DNA of 9,339 nucleotides from Pelagibius sp041565695 (GCA_041565695.1 JBFGUI010000154.1:1-9339), one strand, 5' to 3'. Shown: positions 1 to 6,965, counted from the stretch's first letter. Program-made: numbers and translations. The notes: generated from the sequence alone by a model not told the origin.

Positions 1-5
1 AGGAT

Positions 6-25
6 GGGGGAGGGTAGGGTGGGGG
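6..25 (+). other. G-quadruplex motif
   Basis: Four runs of three to five guanines are separated by loops of 1, 2 and 1 nt (G5-A-G3-TA-G3-T-G5), matching the canonical intramolecular G-quadruplex pattern with very short loops. It lies in gene-free DNA, and its relation to genes left of the window cannot be seen. Folding and function are inferred from the pattern only. Confidence 0.6.
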
Positions 26-56
26 TGACACCCTTTCCGCTTCCAGCCATCTGCCG

Positions 57-113
57 TTCAGGCTCATTCTCTGTCCCGACCGCAGAGTCCGACACCAAGG
101 CATTGAGCCTGAA
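57..113. repeat. Inverted repeat with nested hairpin in intergenic DNA
   Basis: TTCAGGCTCA at 57-66 is perfectly complementary to TGAGCCTGAA at 104-113. Inside the 37-nt loop, CTCTG (69-73) pairs with CAGAG (83-87). There is no T-run beside it, so it is not an obvious intrinsic terminator. It could be an operator, a structured RNA end or a palindromic repeat relative. Confidence 0.45.
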
Positions 114-153
114 TCCATTTCCGGACTTGGATTGAAGTCTAACCGGACAGCAG

Positions 154-272
154 TGGATCAAGCCCCGGGATCCATTGGCGTCTGAGCGTGGCAAAAACAA
201 CCCCGGACCGGACACCGAAGTTGATGCGGCGGAGAAGGCAATGGGTCCCGGCATCAAGTGCCGGGACGACAG
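154..272. repeat. REP-like palindromic intergenic element, copy 1
   Basis: Two hairpin arms face each other. The left arm pairs TGGATC (154-159) with GATCCA (169-174). The right arm, 239-272, has a perfect 9-bp stem GTCCCGGCA (245-253) / TGCCGGGAC (259-267) around the loop TCAAG, followed by GACAG. The arm ends are complementary to each other (CCGGGATCCATTG against CCGGGACCCATTG read on the other strand). It resembles the dispersed GTCATCCCGG...CCATGG palindromes common between proteobacterial genes. A second copy lies at 6788-6877. It sits about 50 bp beyond the DUF815 stop and may also end that transcript, but there is no T-run. Confidence 0.65.
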
Positions 273-321
273 CGGCGTGTGGTGCGGCGCTGTGCCTGCT
301 CGACCACGACGATTCCCGGCC

Positions 322-1197
322 TCAATCCTCCAGCTTCCTGCCCAGGCGTCCCGCGAGGTCCTGGATGTACTGCCAGGCGACGCGGCCGGAGCGGCCGCCC
401 CGGGTGACGGACCACTCCTTGGCCTCGGCGCGCAGGGTCTCGTTGGGCAGGTCGAGGCCGTAGCGCTTGGCATAGCCCTCGATCATCGCGAAGTAGGTGT
501 CCTGGTCGCAGTTGTGGAAGCCGAGCCAGAGGCCGAAGCGGTCGGACAGGCTGACCTTCTCCTCGACCGCCTCCGAGGCGTGGATCGCCGTGGAGCGCTC
601 GTTCTCGATCATGTCGCGCGGCATGAGGTGGCGCCGGTTGGAGGTGGCGTAGAAGATGACGTTGGCCGGCCGCCCCTCGATGCCGCCTTCCAGCACGGCC
701 TTCAGCGACTTGTAGCTGGCGTCCTCGCCGTCGAAGGAGAGGTCGTCGCAGAACAGCACGCAGGGGCGGGTCACGGCGCGCAGGTGGGTGAGCAGGCGGG
801 GCAGGGAGGGGATGTCCTCGCGGTGGATCTCTACCAGGGCCAGGTTCTCCCCGCCGTCGCGCCCGGAGTTGACCTTGGCGTGGACCGCCTTGACCAGGGA
901 CGACTTGCCGGCGCCGCGCGCGCCCCACAGCAGGGCGTTGTTGGCCGGCAGGCCGTCGGCGAAGCGGCGGGTGTTCTCGTAGAGGGTGTCGGCCTGGCGA
1001 CTAATGCCTTGCAGAAGCTCGAGATCGACCCGATTTACATGGGGCACCGGGTCGAGCCGGTCGCGCTCGGGGTTCCACACGAAGGCGTCGGCCCCGTCGA
1101 GCGCCACCGCGGCAGAGGGCGTCGGGGCGAGTCGCTCCAGGGCCTCGGCGATGCGCTGGAGAGCCGGCAGGAGGTTGTCACGGTCGAGGCTGCTCAT
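322..1197 (-). CDS. DUF815-family AAA+ ATP-binding protein
   Basis: This 291-residue protein belongs to the DUF815 ATPases, a poorly characterised AAA+ family usually found near yajC in alphaproteobacteria. The Walker A motif GARGAGKS is at residues 92-99 within ALLWGARGAGKSSLVKAV. Walker B is the hydrophobic run CVLF followed by C and two aspartates at 151-152. A conserved stretch around ATSNRRHLMPRDM follows, typical of the sensor region. No signal peptide or membrane segment is visible, so it is probably cytosolic. The ATG at 1197 is preceded by TTGGAG (1203-1208) at 5-nt spacing. It is transcribed away from yajC through a shared 172-bp region. The physiological role of the family is not known to me; ATP binding is secure, a specific function is not. 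Confidence 0.88.
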   Translation of the reverse strand: MSSLDRDNLLPALQRIAEALERLAPTPSAAVALDGADAFVWNPERDRLDPVPHVNRVDLELLQGISRQADTLYENTRRFADGLPANNALLWGARGAGKSSLVKAVHAKVNSGRDGGENLALVEIHREDIPSLPRLLTHLRAVTRPCVLFCDDLSFDGEDASYKSLKAVLEGGIEGRPANVIFYATSNRRHLMPRDMIENERSTAIHASEAVEEKVSLSDRFGLWLGFHNCDQDTYFAMIEGYAKRYGLDLPNETLRAEAKEWSVTRGGRSGRVAWQYIQDLAGRLGRKLED

Positions 1198-1235
1198 CTA
1201 TGCTCCAAGGAACGGATTACAAGAGACTGAAAAAG

Positions 1236-1271
1236 GCCGCAAAATCTATTGCGGCGCGGACTGCCGGTCAA
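1236..1271 (-). promoter_or_regulatory. Candidate promoter of the DUF815 gene with dyad over the -10
   Basis: On the minus strand TTGACC (1271-1266) and TAGATT (1248-1243) are separated by 17 nt, matching sigma70-type -35 (5/6) and -10 (4/6) hexamers. A perfect 7-bp inverted repeat, GCCGCAA (1236-1242) / TTGCGGC (1249-1255), flanks the -10 exactly and could be a repressor operator. Expected transcription start is near 1236, leaving a leader of about 39 nt. Confidence 0.45.
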
Positions 1272-1308
1272 GCGCGCGGCGAGGCGTCCGGGGCCCTGCC
1301 CGGTGGCG

Positions 1309-1336
1309 TTGCAATTCGCGCGCTTGCCGTTATAGT
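1309..1336 (+). promoter_or_regulatory. Candidate promoter of the yajC-secDF operon
   Basis: TTGCAA (1309-1314) and TATAGT (1331-1336, 5/6 to consensus) are spaced by 16 nt. The expected start near 1343 gives a leader of about 27 nt that contains the ribosome binding site GGAAGAGG (1355-1362), 7 nt before the yajC ATG. The -10 is good and the -35 moderate. Confidence 0.5.
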
Positions 1337-1369
1337 CCGCCGGTCTGACTGCTCGGAAGAGGTCTAAGT

Positions 1370-1795
1370 ATGCTTATTTCACCGGCCTATGCCCAGGCCG
1401 CAGGAGGCGGAGGCGCCGACATCTTCACCTCCCTCCTGCCGATCATCCTCATCATGGTGGTGTTCTATTTCCTGCTGATCCGGCCCCAGCAGAAGAAGGT
1501 CAAGCAGCACCGCGAGATGGTCGCCGCGCTGCGCCGCGGCGACAAGATCGTCACCGCCGGCGGCCTGATCGGCACGGTAACCAAGGTCATCAACGAGACC
1601 GAGGCCCAGGTCGAACTGGCCGAGGGCGTGCGGGTCCGCGTGGTGCGCGCCACGATCCAGGACGTCCTGTCCAACAGCGAGGCCCCGAAGGGCGGCGCCA
1701 AGCCGGCCAACGACACGGGGTCCAAGACGACCCAGCGGCCCGGCGGCCTGCTGGGCAGCCTGTTCGGCGGCAACAAGCCGGACAAGAAGTCCTGA
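1370..1795 (+). CDS. yajC: Sec translocon accessory subunit YajC
   Basis: YajC is a small inner-membrane protein that binds SecD-SecF and associates with the SecYEG translocon. The 141-residue product starts MLISPAYAQ, typical of alphaproteobacterial YajC, and has one membrane helix at about residues 21-38 (LLPIILIMVVFYFLLIRP). The basic motif RPQQKKVKQH and the conserved GDKIVTAGGLIGTV segment follow. The C-terminal 35 residues are a low-complexity Gly/Lys/Pro tail. It is slightly longer than the approximately 110-residue E. coli protein because of that tail. The start is supported by GGAAGAGG 7 nt upstream. It is the first gene of an operon with secD 41 bp downstream. Confidence 0.96.
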   Translation: MLISPAYAQAAGGGGADIFTSLLPIILIMVVFYFLLIRPQQKKVKQHREMVAALRRGDKIVTAGGLIGTVTKVINETEAQVELAEGVRVRVVRATIQDVLSNSEAPKGGAKPANDTGSKTTQRPGGLLGSLFGGNKPDKKS

Positions 1796-1836
1796 GCCCG
1801 CGCCGGCCTGTCCTTTAGCAGAAAGCCACTGCGCCG

Positions 1837-3411
1837 ATGGTTCAACTTCCCCGCTGGCAAGTCATTCTGATCCTCCTGGTCGTGCTGGCCGGGCTGGTCT
1901 ATGCCTCGCCGAACCTGCTGTTCAGCCGCGACCAGGCCAATGCCCTGGCGGACGAGGGCAGCTGGATCCCGCACCAGCAGATCAGCCTCGGCCTCGACCT
2001 GCGCGGCGGCGTGCACCTGCTGATGGAAGCGGACCTGCCGGGGGTCTTCGCACGGGACAACGAAAACGTCGCCGACAGCGTCCGGCGCGAGTTGAACCGG
2101 GCGGACATCGGCTACGGCGAGATCGGGGTCGTCGGCGACGCGGTGCAGGCGACGCTGAGCAACCCGGAAGATGTGAGCCAGGCGCGCACCGCCATAGCCG
2201 CGGCGCGCGAAGGGCTGCAGGTGGAAGACCAGGGCAACGGAGTGCTGCGGGTCACCCTCTCGGAATCGGCGCAGATCCAGCGCACCAACGACGTCATGAA
2301 CCAGATGATCGAGGTGATCCGGCGGCGCATCGACGAGACCGGCACCCGCGAGGCCTCGATCCAGCGCCACGGCGACGACCGCATCCTGGTCCAGGTGCCG
2401 GGCTTCGACGATCCGGAGCGCCTGAAGGCGATCATCGGCAAGACCGCGGTGATGACCTTCCGCTTCGTCAGCGACACGGTGGCGCCGGGCGACCGCATTC
2501 CGCCCTCCTCGGAGCTGCTGCCCTCGGCCGAGGCTGACCGCCCCGGTTTTCCCTCGCACTACGTGGTCTCCAAGCGGGTCATGGTCAGCGGCGATCATCT
2601 GACCGATGCCCAGCCAACCTTCGACCAGGGCCGACCGGTGGTGTCCTTCACCTTCGACTCTCTAGGGGCCAAGCGCTTCGGCGATGCCACCCGCGACAAC
2701 GTCGGGCGGCTCTTCGCCATCGTGCTCGACGACGTGGTGATCTCCGCGCCGCGCATCAACGAGCCAATTCTCGGCGGCCGCGGCATCATCTCCGGCAGCT
2801 TCACCACGCCGGAAACCCAGGATCTGGCGCTGCTGCTGCGCGCCGGCTCGCTGCCGGCCTCGGTGACCTATCTTGAAGAACGTACCGTGGGCCCGGGCCT
2901 CGGCGCCGACTCCATTCTCGCCGGCGAGATCGCCTCGGTGCTCGGCCTCATCTTCGTCGTGGTCTTCATGGTGGCCGCCTATGGCCTGTTCGGCGCCATG
3001 GCAAGCGTGGCGCTCGCCATCAACCTGGTGCTGCTGATGGCCGCGCTCTCGGTGCTGCAGGCCACCCTGACCTTGCCGGGCATCGCCGGCATCGTGCTGA
3101 CCATCGGCATGGCGGTCGATGCCAACGTGCTGATCTTCGAGCGCATCCGCGAAGAGATGCGCTCCGGCCGCGGGCCGGTGACCGCTGTCGATGCCGGCTA
3201 CCGGCGGGCGCTGACCACCATCATCGACTCCAACCTGACGACCCTGATCGCCGCGCTGCTGCTGTTCCACTTCGGCTCCGGCCCGATCAAGGGCTTCGCG
3301 GTGACCCTGTCGCTGGGTCTCGTCACCTCCATGTTCTCGGCCATCATGGTGACCCGCCTGCTGGTGGTCACCTGGCTGCGCAGCCGCCGGCCGCAGGCGC
3401 TGGCGATCTAG
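1837..3411 (+). CDS. secD: Protein translocase subunit SecD
   Basis: SecD is the larger half of the SecDF membrane complex, which uses the proton gradient to pull exported proteins through SecYEG. Of 524 residues, the first membrane helix is at about 8-24, followed by the hallmark LGLDLRGG at 51-58, a large periplasmic P1 region, and five C-terminal membrane helices from about residue 360, introduced by the conserved TVGPGLG. The AVDANVLIFERIREE motif starts at 426; Asp428 corresponds to the proton-relay aspartate (Asp519 in E. coli). The length suits alphaproteobacterial SecD, which is shorter than the 615-residue E. coli protein. The ribosome binding site is weak. secF begins 11 bp after its stop, so the two are certainly co-transcribed. 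Confidence 0.97.
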   Translation: MVQLPRWQVILILLVVLAGLVYASPNLLFSRDQANALADEGSWIPHQQISLGLDLRGGVHLLMEADLPGVFARDNENVADSVRRELNRADIGYGEIGVVGDAVQATLSNPEDVSQARTAIAAAREGLQVEDQGNGVLRVTLSESAQIQRTNDVMNQMIEVIRRRIDETGTREASIQRHGDDRILVQVPGFDDPERLKAIIGKTAVMTFRFVSDTVAPGDRIPPSSELLPSAEADRPGFPSHYVVSKRVMVSGDHLTDAQPTFDQGRPVVSFTFDSLGAKRFGDATRDNVGRLFAIVLDDVVISAPRINEPILGGRGIISGSFTTPETQDLALLLRAGSLPASVTYLEERTVGPGLGADSILAGEIASVLGLIFVVVFMVAAYGLFGAMASVALAINLVLLMAALSVLQATLTLPGIAGIVLTIGMAVDANVLIFERIREEMRSGRGPVTAVDAGYRRALTTIIDSNLTTLIAALLLFHFGSGPIKGFAVTLSLGLVTSMFSAIMVTRLLVVTWLRSRRPQALAI

Positions 3412-3421
3412 GACGTAAGCC

Positions 3422-4372
3422 ATGGCCCTGATCCGCAAGCTTCCCATCGACCTGAACCTGAACTTCATCGGGCGGCGGAACGCCTTTCTGGTGTTCTCGA
3501 CCTTGCTGGTGCTCGGCGCGATCGGCCTCTCTTTGACCCAGGGCCTCAACTTCGGTGTCGACTTCCGCGGCGGTATCCTGATGGAGGTCCGCACCTCCGC
3601 TCCGGCCGATATCGGCCAGCTGCGCGACCGGGTCAGCGGCCTCGGCATCGGCGAGGTGACGCTGCAGGAGTTCGGCGAGCCCACTGACGTGCTGATCAAC
3701 ATCGCCAAGCAGGAGGGCGACGAGGCCGAGCAGATCGCCGCCATCGAGGCGGTGAAGGAGGCCCTCGGCCCGGGCATCGAGATCCGCCGGCAGGAGTTCG
3801 TCGGCCCCAAGATCGGCGACGAGCTGAAGGAAGCGGGCCTGCTGGCGACGGTGCTGGCCCTGCTCGCCATCGGCTTTTACATCTGGTTCCGCTTCGAATG
3901 GCAGTTCGGCGTGGCGGCGCTGGTCGCGCTGGTCCACGACGTGGTCGCCACCGTCGGCTTCTACTCGCTGACCCAGATCGAGTTCAACCTGGCGACCCTG
4001 GCCGCCGTGCTGACCATCGCCGGCTATTCGATCAACGACACGGTGGTGATCTTCGACCGGGTGCGCGAGACCCTGCGGCGCTTCAAGAAGCTGCCGCTGG
4101 ACGAGCTGCTCAACCGCTCGATCAACATGACCCTGTCGCGCACGGTGCTCACCTCCGTGACCACGCTGCTGGCACTGGGCGCGCTGTTCTTCTTCGGCGG
4201 CGAGGTGATCCGCGGCTTCACCGCGGGCCTCATCTGGGGCGTGGTCATCGGCACCTATTCCTCCATCGGCCTCGCCGTGCCTTTGCTGTCGCTCATGAAG
4301 CTGAGGCGCAGCGGCGGTGCCGAGGAGGAGCAGGAGGAAAGCGAGGCCGGGGCGGCCGAGGCTTCCTCGTAA
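3422..4372 (+). CDS. secF: Protein translocase subunit SecF
   Basis: SecF pairs with SecD to form the proton-driven export motor of the Sec pathway in the inner membrane. The 316-residue protein has a first membrane helix at about 20-38, the family motif LNFGVDFRGGILMEV at 42-56, a short periplasmic domain, then five membrane helices. GYSINDTVVIFDRVRE starts at 201, with Asp206 matching the conserved proton-pathway aspartate. The last 25 residues form an acidic Glu/Ala/Ser tail. The start ATG lies 10 nt after the secD stop, with a weak GGA near that stop. The next gene, the Mth938-domain protein, starts 29 nt downstream in the same operon. Confidence 0.97.
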   Translation: MALIRKLPIDLNLNFIGRRNAFLVFSTLLVLGAIGLSLTQGLNFGVDFRGGILMEVRTSAPADIGQLRDRVSGLGIGEVTLQEFGEPTDVLINIAKQEGDEAEQIAAIEAVKEALGPGIEIRRQEFVGPKIGDELKEAGLLATVLALLAIGFYIWFRFEWQFGVAALVALVHDVVATVGFYSLTQIEFNLATLAAVLTIAGYSINDTVVIFDRVRETLRRFKKLPLDELLNRSINMTLSRTVLTSVTTLLALGALFFFGGEVIRGFTAGLIWGVVIGTYSSIGLAVPLLSLMKLRRSGGAEEEQEESEAGAAEASS

Positions 4373-4401
4373 CGGGAAGCGGCCAGCCCGGGGACGCGGA
4401 G

Positions 4402-4779
4402 ATGGACGTCACACCGCTCGTCCCGCAGGGACGCCAGATCATCGAAAGCTACGGCAACGGCGGCTTCACGGTCACCGGCGCGAGCTACCGCGGCTCGCTG
4501 CTGGTGCTGCCGGAGTCGACCCAGGTCTGGCCGCTCGCCGACATCGCGGACATCGACCTGGCCGGCCTCGAGCCGGTGCTGGCCGCCGAGCCGCCCGTCG
4601 AGGTGCTGCTGATCGGCTGCGGCGGGTCGATGGCCTTCATCGATCCCGACCTGCGTGCCGCCGCGCAGGCCCGCGGCGTGGCGCTGGAGCCGATGGACAC
4701 CGGCGCGGCCTGCCGCACCTACAACGTGCTGGTGATGGAAGACCGCCGCGTCGCCGCGGCCTTGATCGCGGTCGACTGA
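4402..4779 (+). CDS. Mth938-like domain protein (NDUFAF3-like)
   Basis: This 125-residue soluble protein belongs to the Mth938/DUF498 family, which includes the mitochondrial complex I assembly factor NDUFAF3. Recognisable parts are the N-terminal IIESYGNGGFTVTG, the central VLLIGCGG (about residues 68-75) followed by FIDPDL, and the C-terminal MDTGAACRTYNVLVMEDR, where ARTYN-type residues are strongly conserved. No signal peptide is seen. The ATG at 4402 is chosen because the in-frame extension further upstream overlaps secF by almost 500 bp; the product begins exactly where family similarity begins. It follows secF by 29 bp, so it is probably co-expressed with the insertion machinery. A role in respiratory complex assembly is inferred from homology and context. 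Confidence 0.88.
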   Translation: MDVTPLVPQGRQIIESYGNGGFTVTGASYRGSLLVLPESTQVWPLADIADIDLAGLEPVLAAEPPVEVLLIGCGGSMAFIDPDLRAAAQARGVALEPMDTGAACRTYNVLVMEDRRVAAALIAVD

Positions 4780-4799
4780 AGTCGAGCAGAATCGCCCTG

Positions 4800-4826
4800 T
4801 TGCGGGCGAATAATGATGGATAGAAT
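4800..4826 (+). promoter_or_regulatory. Candidate promoter of the cyclase gene
   Basis: TAGAAT (4821-4826) matches the -10 consensus at 5 of 6 positions. TTGCGG (4800-4805) is a possible -35 at a suboptimal 15-nt spacing. The region is AT-richer than its surroundings and lies just after the Mth938 stop, suggesting that the cyclase can be expressed independently of the sec operon. Confidence 0.35.
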
Positions 4827-4867
4827 AGGCGTTCGTCTCGGGCGTGGCTCCACAAGGGAGGGGAGCC

Positions 4868-6634
4868 ATGGTACGGCGTCTTGCCGCAATACTTGCCGCG
4901 GATATGGCGGGCTACAGCCGCCTCATGGAAATCGATGAGGAGGGGACTCTTGCGCGGCTCAAGACCCACCGTATCGAACTCATCGACCCGGCGGTCGCCA
5001 AGAACGGCGGCACCGTGTTCAAGACCGGGGGCGACAGCCTTCTGGTGGAATTCCAGAGTGTCGTCGATGCCGTACGTTGTGCGGTGGAGATCCAGCAACG
5101 CATGGCGCGGCGCAACGCCGACGTGCCGGTCGACCGCCGCATAGAGTTTCGCATCGGCATCAATCTCGGCGACGTCATCGCCGAGGGCGGCGACATCTTC
5201 GGCGACGGCGTGATCGTCGCCGTGCGCCTGGAAGCCATGGCCGAGGTCGGCGGCATCTGCGTGTCCCAGGCGGTGCGTGACCAGATCGGCGGGAAGCTGA
5301 CAGTCACCTTCGAGGATCTCGGAGAGCAATCCTTCAAGAACATCTCCCGGAAAGTGCGGGCCGCCCGCATAAGGATTACCGAGGAGGAAGCCATGAAGAT
5401 CGCCAAGCCGCCGAAGCTGCGGGAGGCCGGCGGCGATGTACCGTCCATTGCCGTGTTGCCGATGATTAACATGAGCGGCGACCCGGACCAGGAGTTCTTC
5501 GCGGACGGCATGACCGAGGACATCATCACCGGGCTGTCCCGGTTCCGCGAGCTCTTCGTCATTTCGCGGACCTCTGCCTTCGTCTACAAAGGGAAGACGG
5601 CGAACATCGCGAATGTGGCCAAAGCGCTGTCGGTCCAGTTCATCGTCGAAGGCAGCGTCCGCAAGGTCGGGAACCGCGTGCGCGTGACGGTGCAGCTGAT
5701 CGACGCTGAAAGCGACCGCCACGTCTGGGCGGAGCGCTTCGACCGGGAGATCGCGGACATCTTCGAGATGCAGGACGAGATCACGTCGTCCATCGTCGCG
5801 ACTCTGCCCGGTCGTGTCGAGGCGGCCAGCCATGAGCGCGCCAAACGCAAACCGACCAGCAACATGGCTGCCTACGAAAGCGTACTGGCCGGAAAGGTGC
5901 TGCATCATCGTTCGTCACGGGAAGCGAACGCCGAAGCCTTGCGCCTGTTGGATCGGGCCGTCGAGCTGGATGCGGACTATGCCCACGCCCACGCCTGGCG
6001 CGCCTGTGTCCTGGGGCAGAGCTGGGTCTACGGCTGGTGCAGGGATCGCGACGAAACCTGGGAACTGGTCGGCGAAGCCTTGCAGAGAGCGCTCTCGCTC
6101 GACGACTCGGACAGCGACGTGCATCGGATTCTGGCCGCCACCTCCATCGCGCACGGCGACTTCGACAAGGCGATTCATCACCAGGAGCGGGCGCTCAGCC
6201 TGAACCCGAACGACGACCTCATCGTGGTCCAGAACGGCGAGCTGCTGACCTGGCTGGGACGCCCGGTCGAGGGTGTGGAATGGATCCGCAAGGCGATGCG
6301 GCTCAATCCTTACCATCCCGAGCGGTTCTGGAACCACCTGGGGCGTGCCTACTTCGTGGCGCGCCGCTACGCGGAAGCCATTGCCGCGTTTCGCCGCATC
6401 ACCCAGCCGGACCAGTTCCATCACAGCTTCCTGTCCGCCGCCTTTGCGCTGTCCGAAGACCAGGAGCAGGCAGAGGAGCACCGCTGCAGGGTGCTGGAGC
6501 TGAATCCGGCTTTCACCGTGGAAGGCTATCTGGAGACGCTGCACTACAAGGAACCCGGCGACCTGGAGCATCACCGCCAGGGACTGCTGAAAGCCGGCCT
6601 GCCCTCGCGTGCCGACACGGCGGGCGAGGCATAG
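4868..6634 (+). CDS. Class III adenylate/guanylate cyclase with TolB-like and TPR regions
   Basis: This 588-residue soluble protein has three parts. Residues 1-170 are a class III nucleotidyl cyclase domain with metal aspartates Asp12 (AADMAGYS) and Asp56 (KTGGDSLLVEF), adenine-type selectivity residues Lys52 and Asp109, and Arg120. The transition-state Asn expected at 116 is Ile (GDGVIVAVRLE), so catalysis may be impaired. Residues about 190-310 are a TolB/FlgO-like domain (SIAVLPMINMSGDPDQEFFADG, IVEGSVRK). The remainder, about 320-570, has TPR-like helical repeats such as WNHLGRAYFVARRYAEAIAAFRR. This architecture is common in rhizobia and relatives. I chose ATG 4868, 3 nt after AAGGGAGGGGAG, rather than the in-frame GTG at 4844, which lacks a Shine-Dalgarno sequence. 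Ligand and partners are unknown. Confidence 0.9.
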   Translation: MVRRLAAILAADMAGYSRLMEIDEEGTLARLKTHRIELIDPAVAKNGGTVFKTGGDSLLVEFQSVVDAVRCAVEIQQRMARRNADVPVDRRIEFRIGINLGDVIAEGGDIFGDGVIVAVRLEAMAEVGGICVSQAVRDQIGGKLTVTFEDLGEQSFKNISRKVRAARIRITEEEAMKIAKPPKLREAGGDVPSIAVLPMINMSGDPDQEFFADGMTEDIITGLSRFRELFVISRTSAFVYKGKTANIANVAKALSVQFIVEGSVRKVGNRVRVTVQLIDAESDRHVWAERFDREIADIFEMQDEITSSIVATLPGRVEAASHERAKRKPTSNMAAYESVLAGKVLHHRSSREANAEALRLLDRAVELDADYAHAHAWRACVLGQSWVYGWCRDRDETWELVGEALQRALSLDDSDSDVHRILAATSIAHGDFDKAIHHQERALSLNPNDDLIVVQNGELLTWLGRPVEGVEWIRKAMRLNPYHPERFWNHLGRAYFVARRYAEAIAAFRRITQPDQFHHSFLSAAFALSEDQEQAEEHRCRVLELNPAFTVEGYLETLHYKEPGDLEHHRQGLLKAGLPSRADTAGEA

Positions 6635-6677
6635 GCTTGCCGCTCCGAAAGCGCGTAGATAAGCCCGCGCCATGCAG

Positions 6678-6703
6678 AAAAGGGGCTTCCCCATGGAAGC
6701 CCC
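6678..6703. terminator. Terminator-like hairpin, probably bidirectional
   Basis: GGGGCTTCC (6682-6690) and GGAAGCCCC (6695-6703) form a perfect 9-bp stem with a CCAT loop. The minus-strand reading is followed by four Ts (6681-6678); the plus-strand reading only by TCATT. It lies 47 bp after the cyclase stop and could end that transcript, or back up the sodB terminator. Confidence 0.6.
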
Positions 6704-6787
6704 TCATTCGCCGCGGCTCTCATCGCGGCGGAGTGATACTTTCTCGATTTCGCGGCTGTCGGCTCCTCGAGTCGATCAAGCTCCTCT

Positions 6788-6877
6788 CGTCATCCTCACG
6801 CCCCGTCGCGAGGATCGATGGCTGGGAAGGGCGCCGGGCCGCACCATGGACTCTCGCAACAAGTGCGAGAACGACAG
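6788..6877. repeat. REP-like palindromic intergenic element, copy 2
   Basis: The left arm folds as ATCCTC (6792-6797) / GAGGAT (6810-6815). The right arm, 6844-6877, folds as TCTCGCA (6852-6858) / TGCGAGA (6864-6870) around the loop ACAAG and ends ACGACAG. The two arms are also imperfectly complementary to each other (outer CGTCAT... against TGTCGT... read from the other strand). The right arm has the same length as that of the copy at 154-272 and matches it at 24 of 34 positions, with stem changes that keep pairing. Confidence 0.65.
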
Positions 6878-6935
6878 TTGGGAAGAAGGCAGGGTTCGGG
6901 ACAGGCTCGCGGGTGATGAAAGAGAATGCAGACCG

Positions 6936-6965
6936 AAAAAGGGGCTTCCCGCGGGAAGCCCCTTT
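6936..6965 (-). terminator. Intrinsic terminator of sodB
   Basis: A perfect palindrome, 6938-6965, gives a GC-rich stem of GGGGCTTCCC type around a CGCG centre. Read on the minus strand it ends in TTTTT (6940-6936). It starts 24 bp beyond the sodB stop, so it is the expected rho-independent terminator. Confidence 0.87.

Noticed and set aside
154..272. Repeat pair interpreted as CRISPR or attachment site
   Set aside because: There is no regular repeat-spacer array, integrase or tRNA; facing hairpins fit a REP-like palindrome instead.
1230..1255. Hairpin plus T-run upstream of DUF815 read as an intrinsic terminator
   Set aside because: On the minus strand the shape is terminator-like, but the likely -10 is the loop of the hairpin, so transcription would begin inside it; no upstream minus-strand gene needs terminating. 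An operator dyad is the better reading.
1465..3870. Long minus-strand open frames (377 and 402 codons) across secD and secF
   Set aside because: They are antisense shadows in high-GC DNA; the plus-strand frames match SecD and SecF end to end, and the shadow translations are Arg/His/Ala-rich without family motifs.
3898..4401. N-terminal extension of the Mth938 protein into secF
   Set aside because: It overlaps secF in another frame with Arg/Gly/His-rich shadow sequence; family similarity starts at the ATG at 4402.
4791..4809. Small hairpin TCGCCC/GGGCGA after the Mth938 gene as a terminator
   Set aside because: Stem of only 6 bp with no T-run on either side; it overlaps the candidate -35 of the cyclase promoter.
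4844..4867. GTG at 4844 as the start of the cyclase
   Set aside because: It adds only MAPQGRGA and lacks a ribosome binding site, while AAGGGAGGGGAG stands just before the ATG at 4868 and the cyclase fold begins there.
4637..5908. Minus-strand frame of 423 codons opposite the cyclase
   Set aside because: Low-complexity Asp/His/Arg shadow with no motif; the plus-strand cyclase/TolB/TPR protein is clear.
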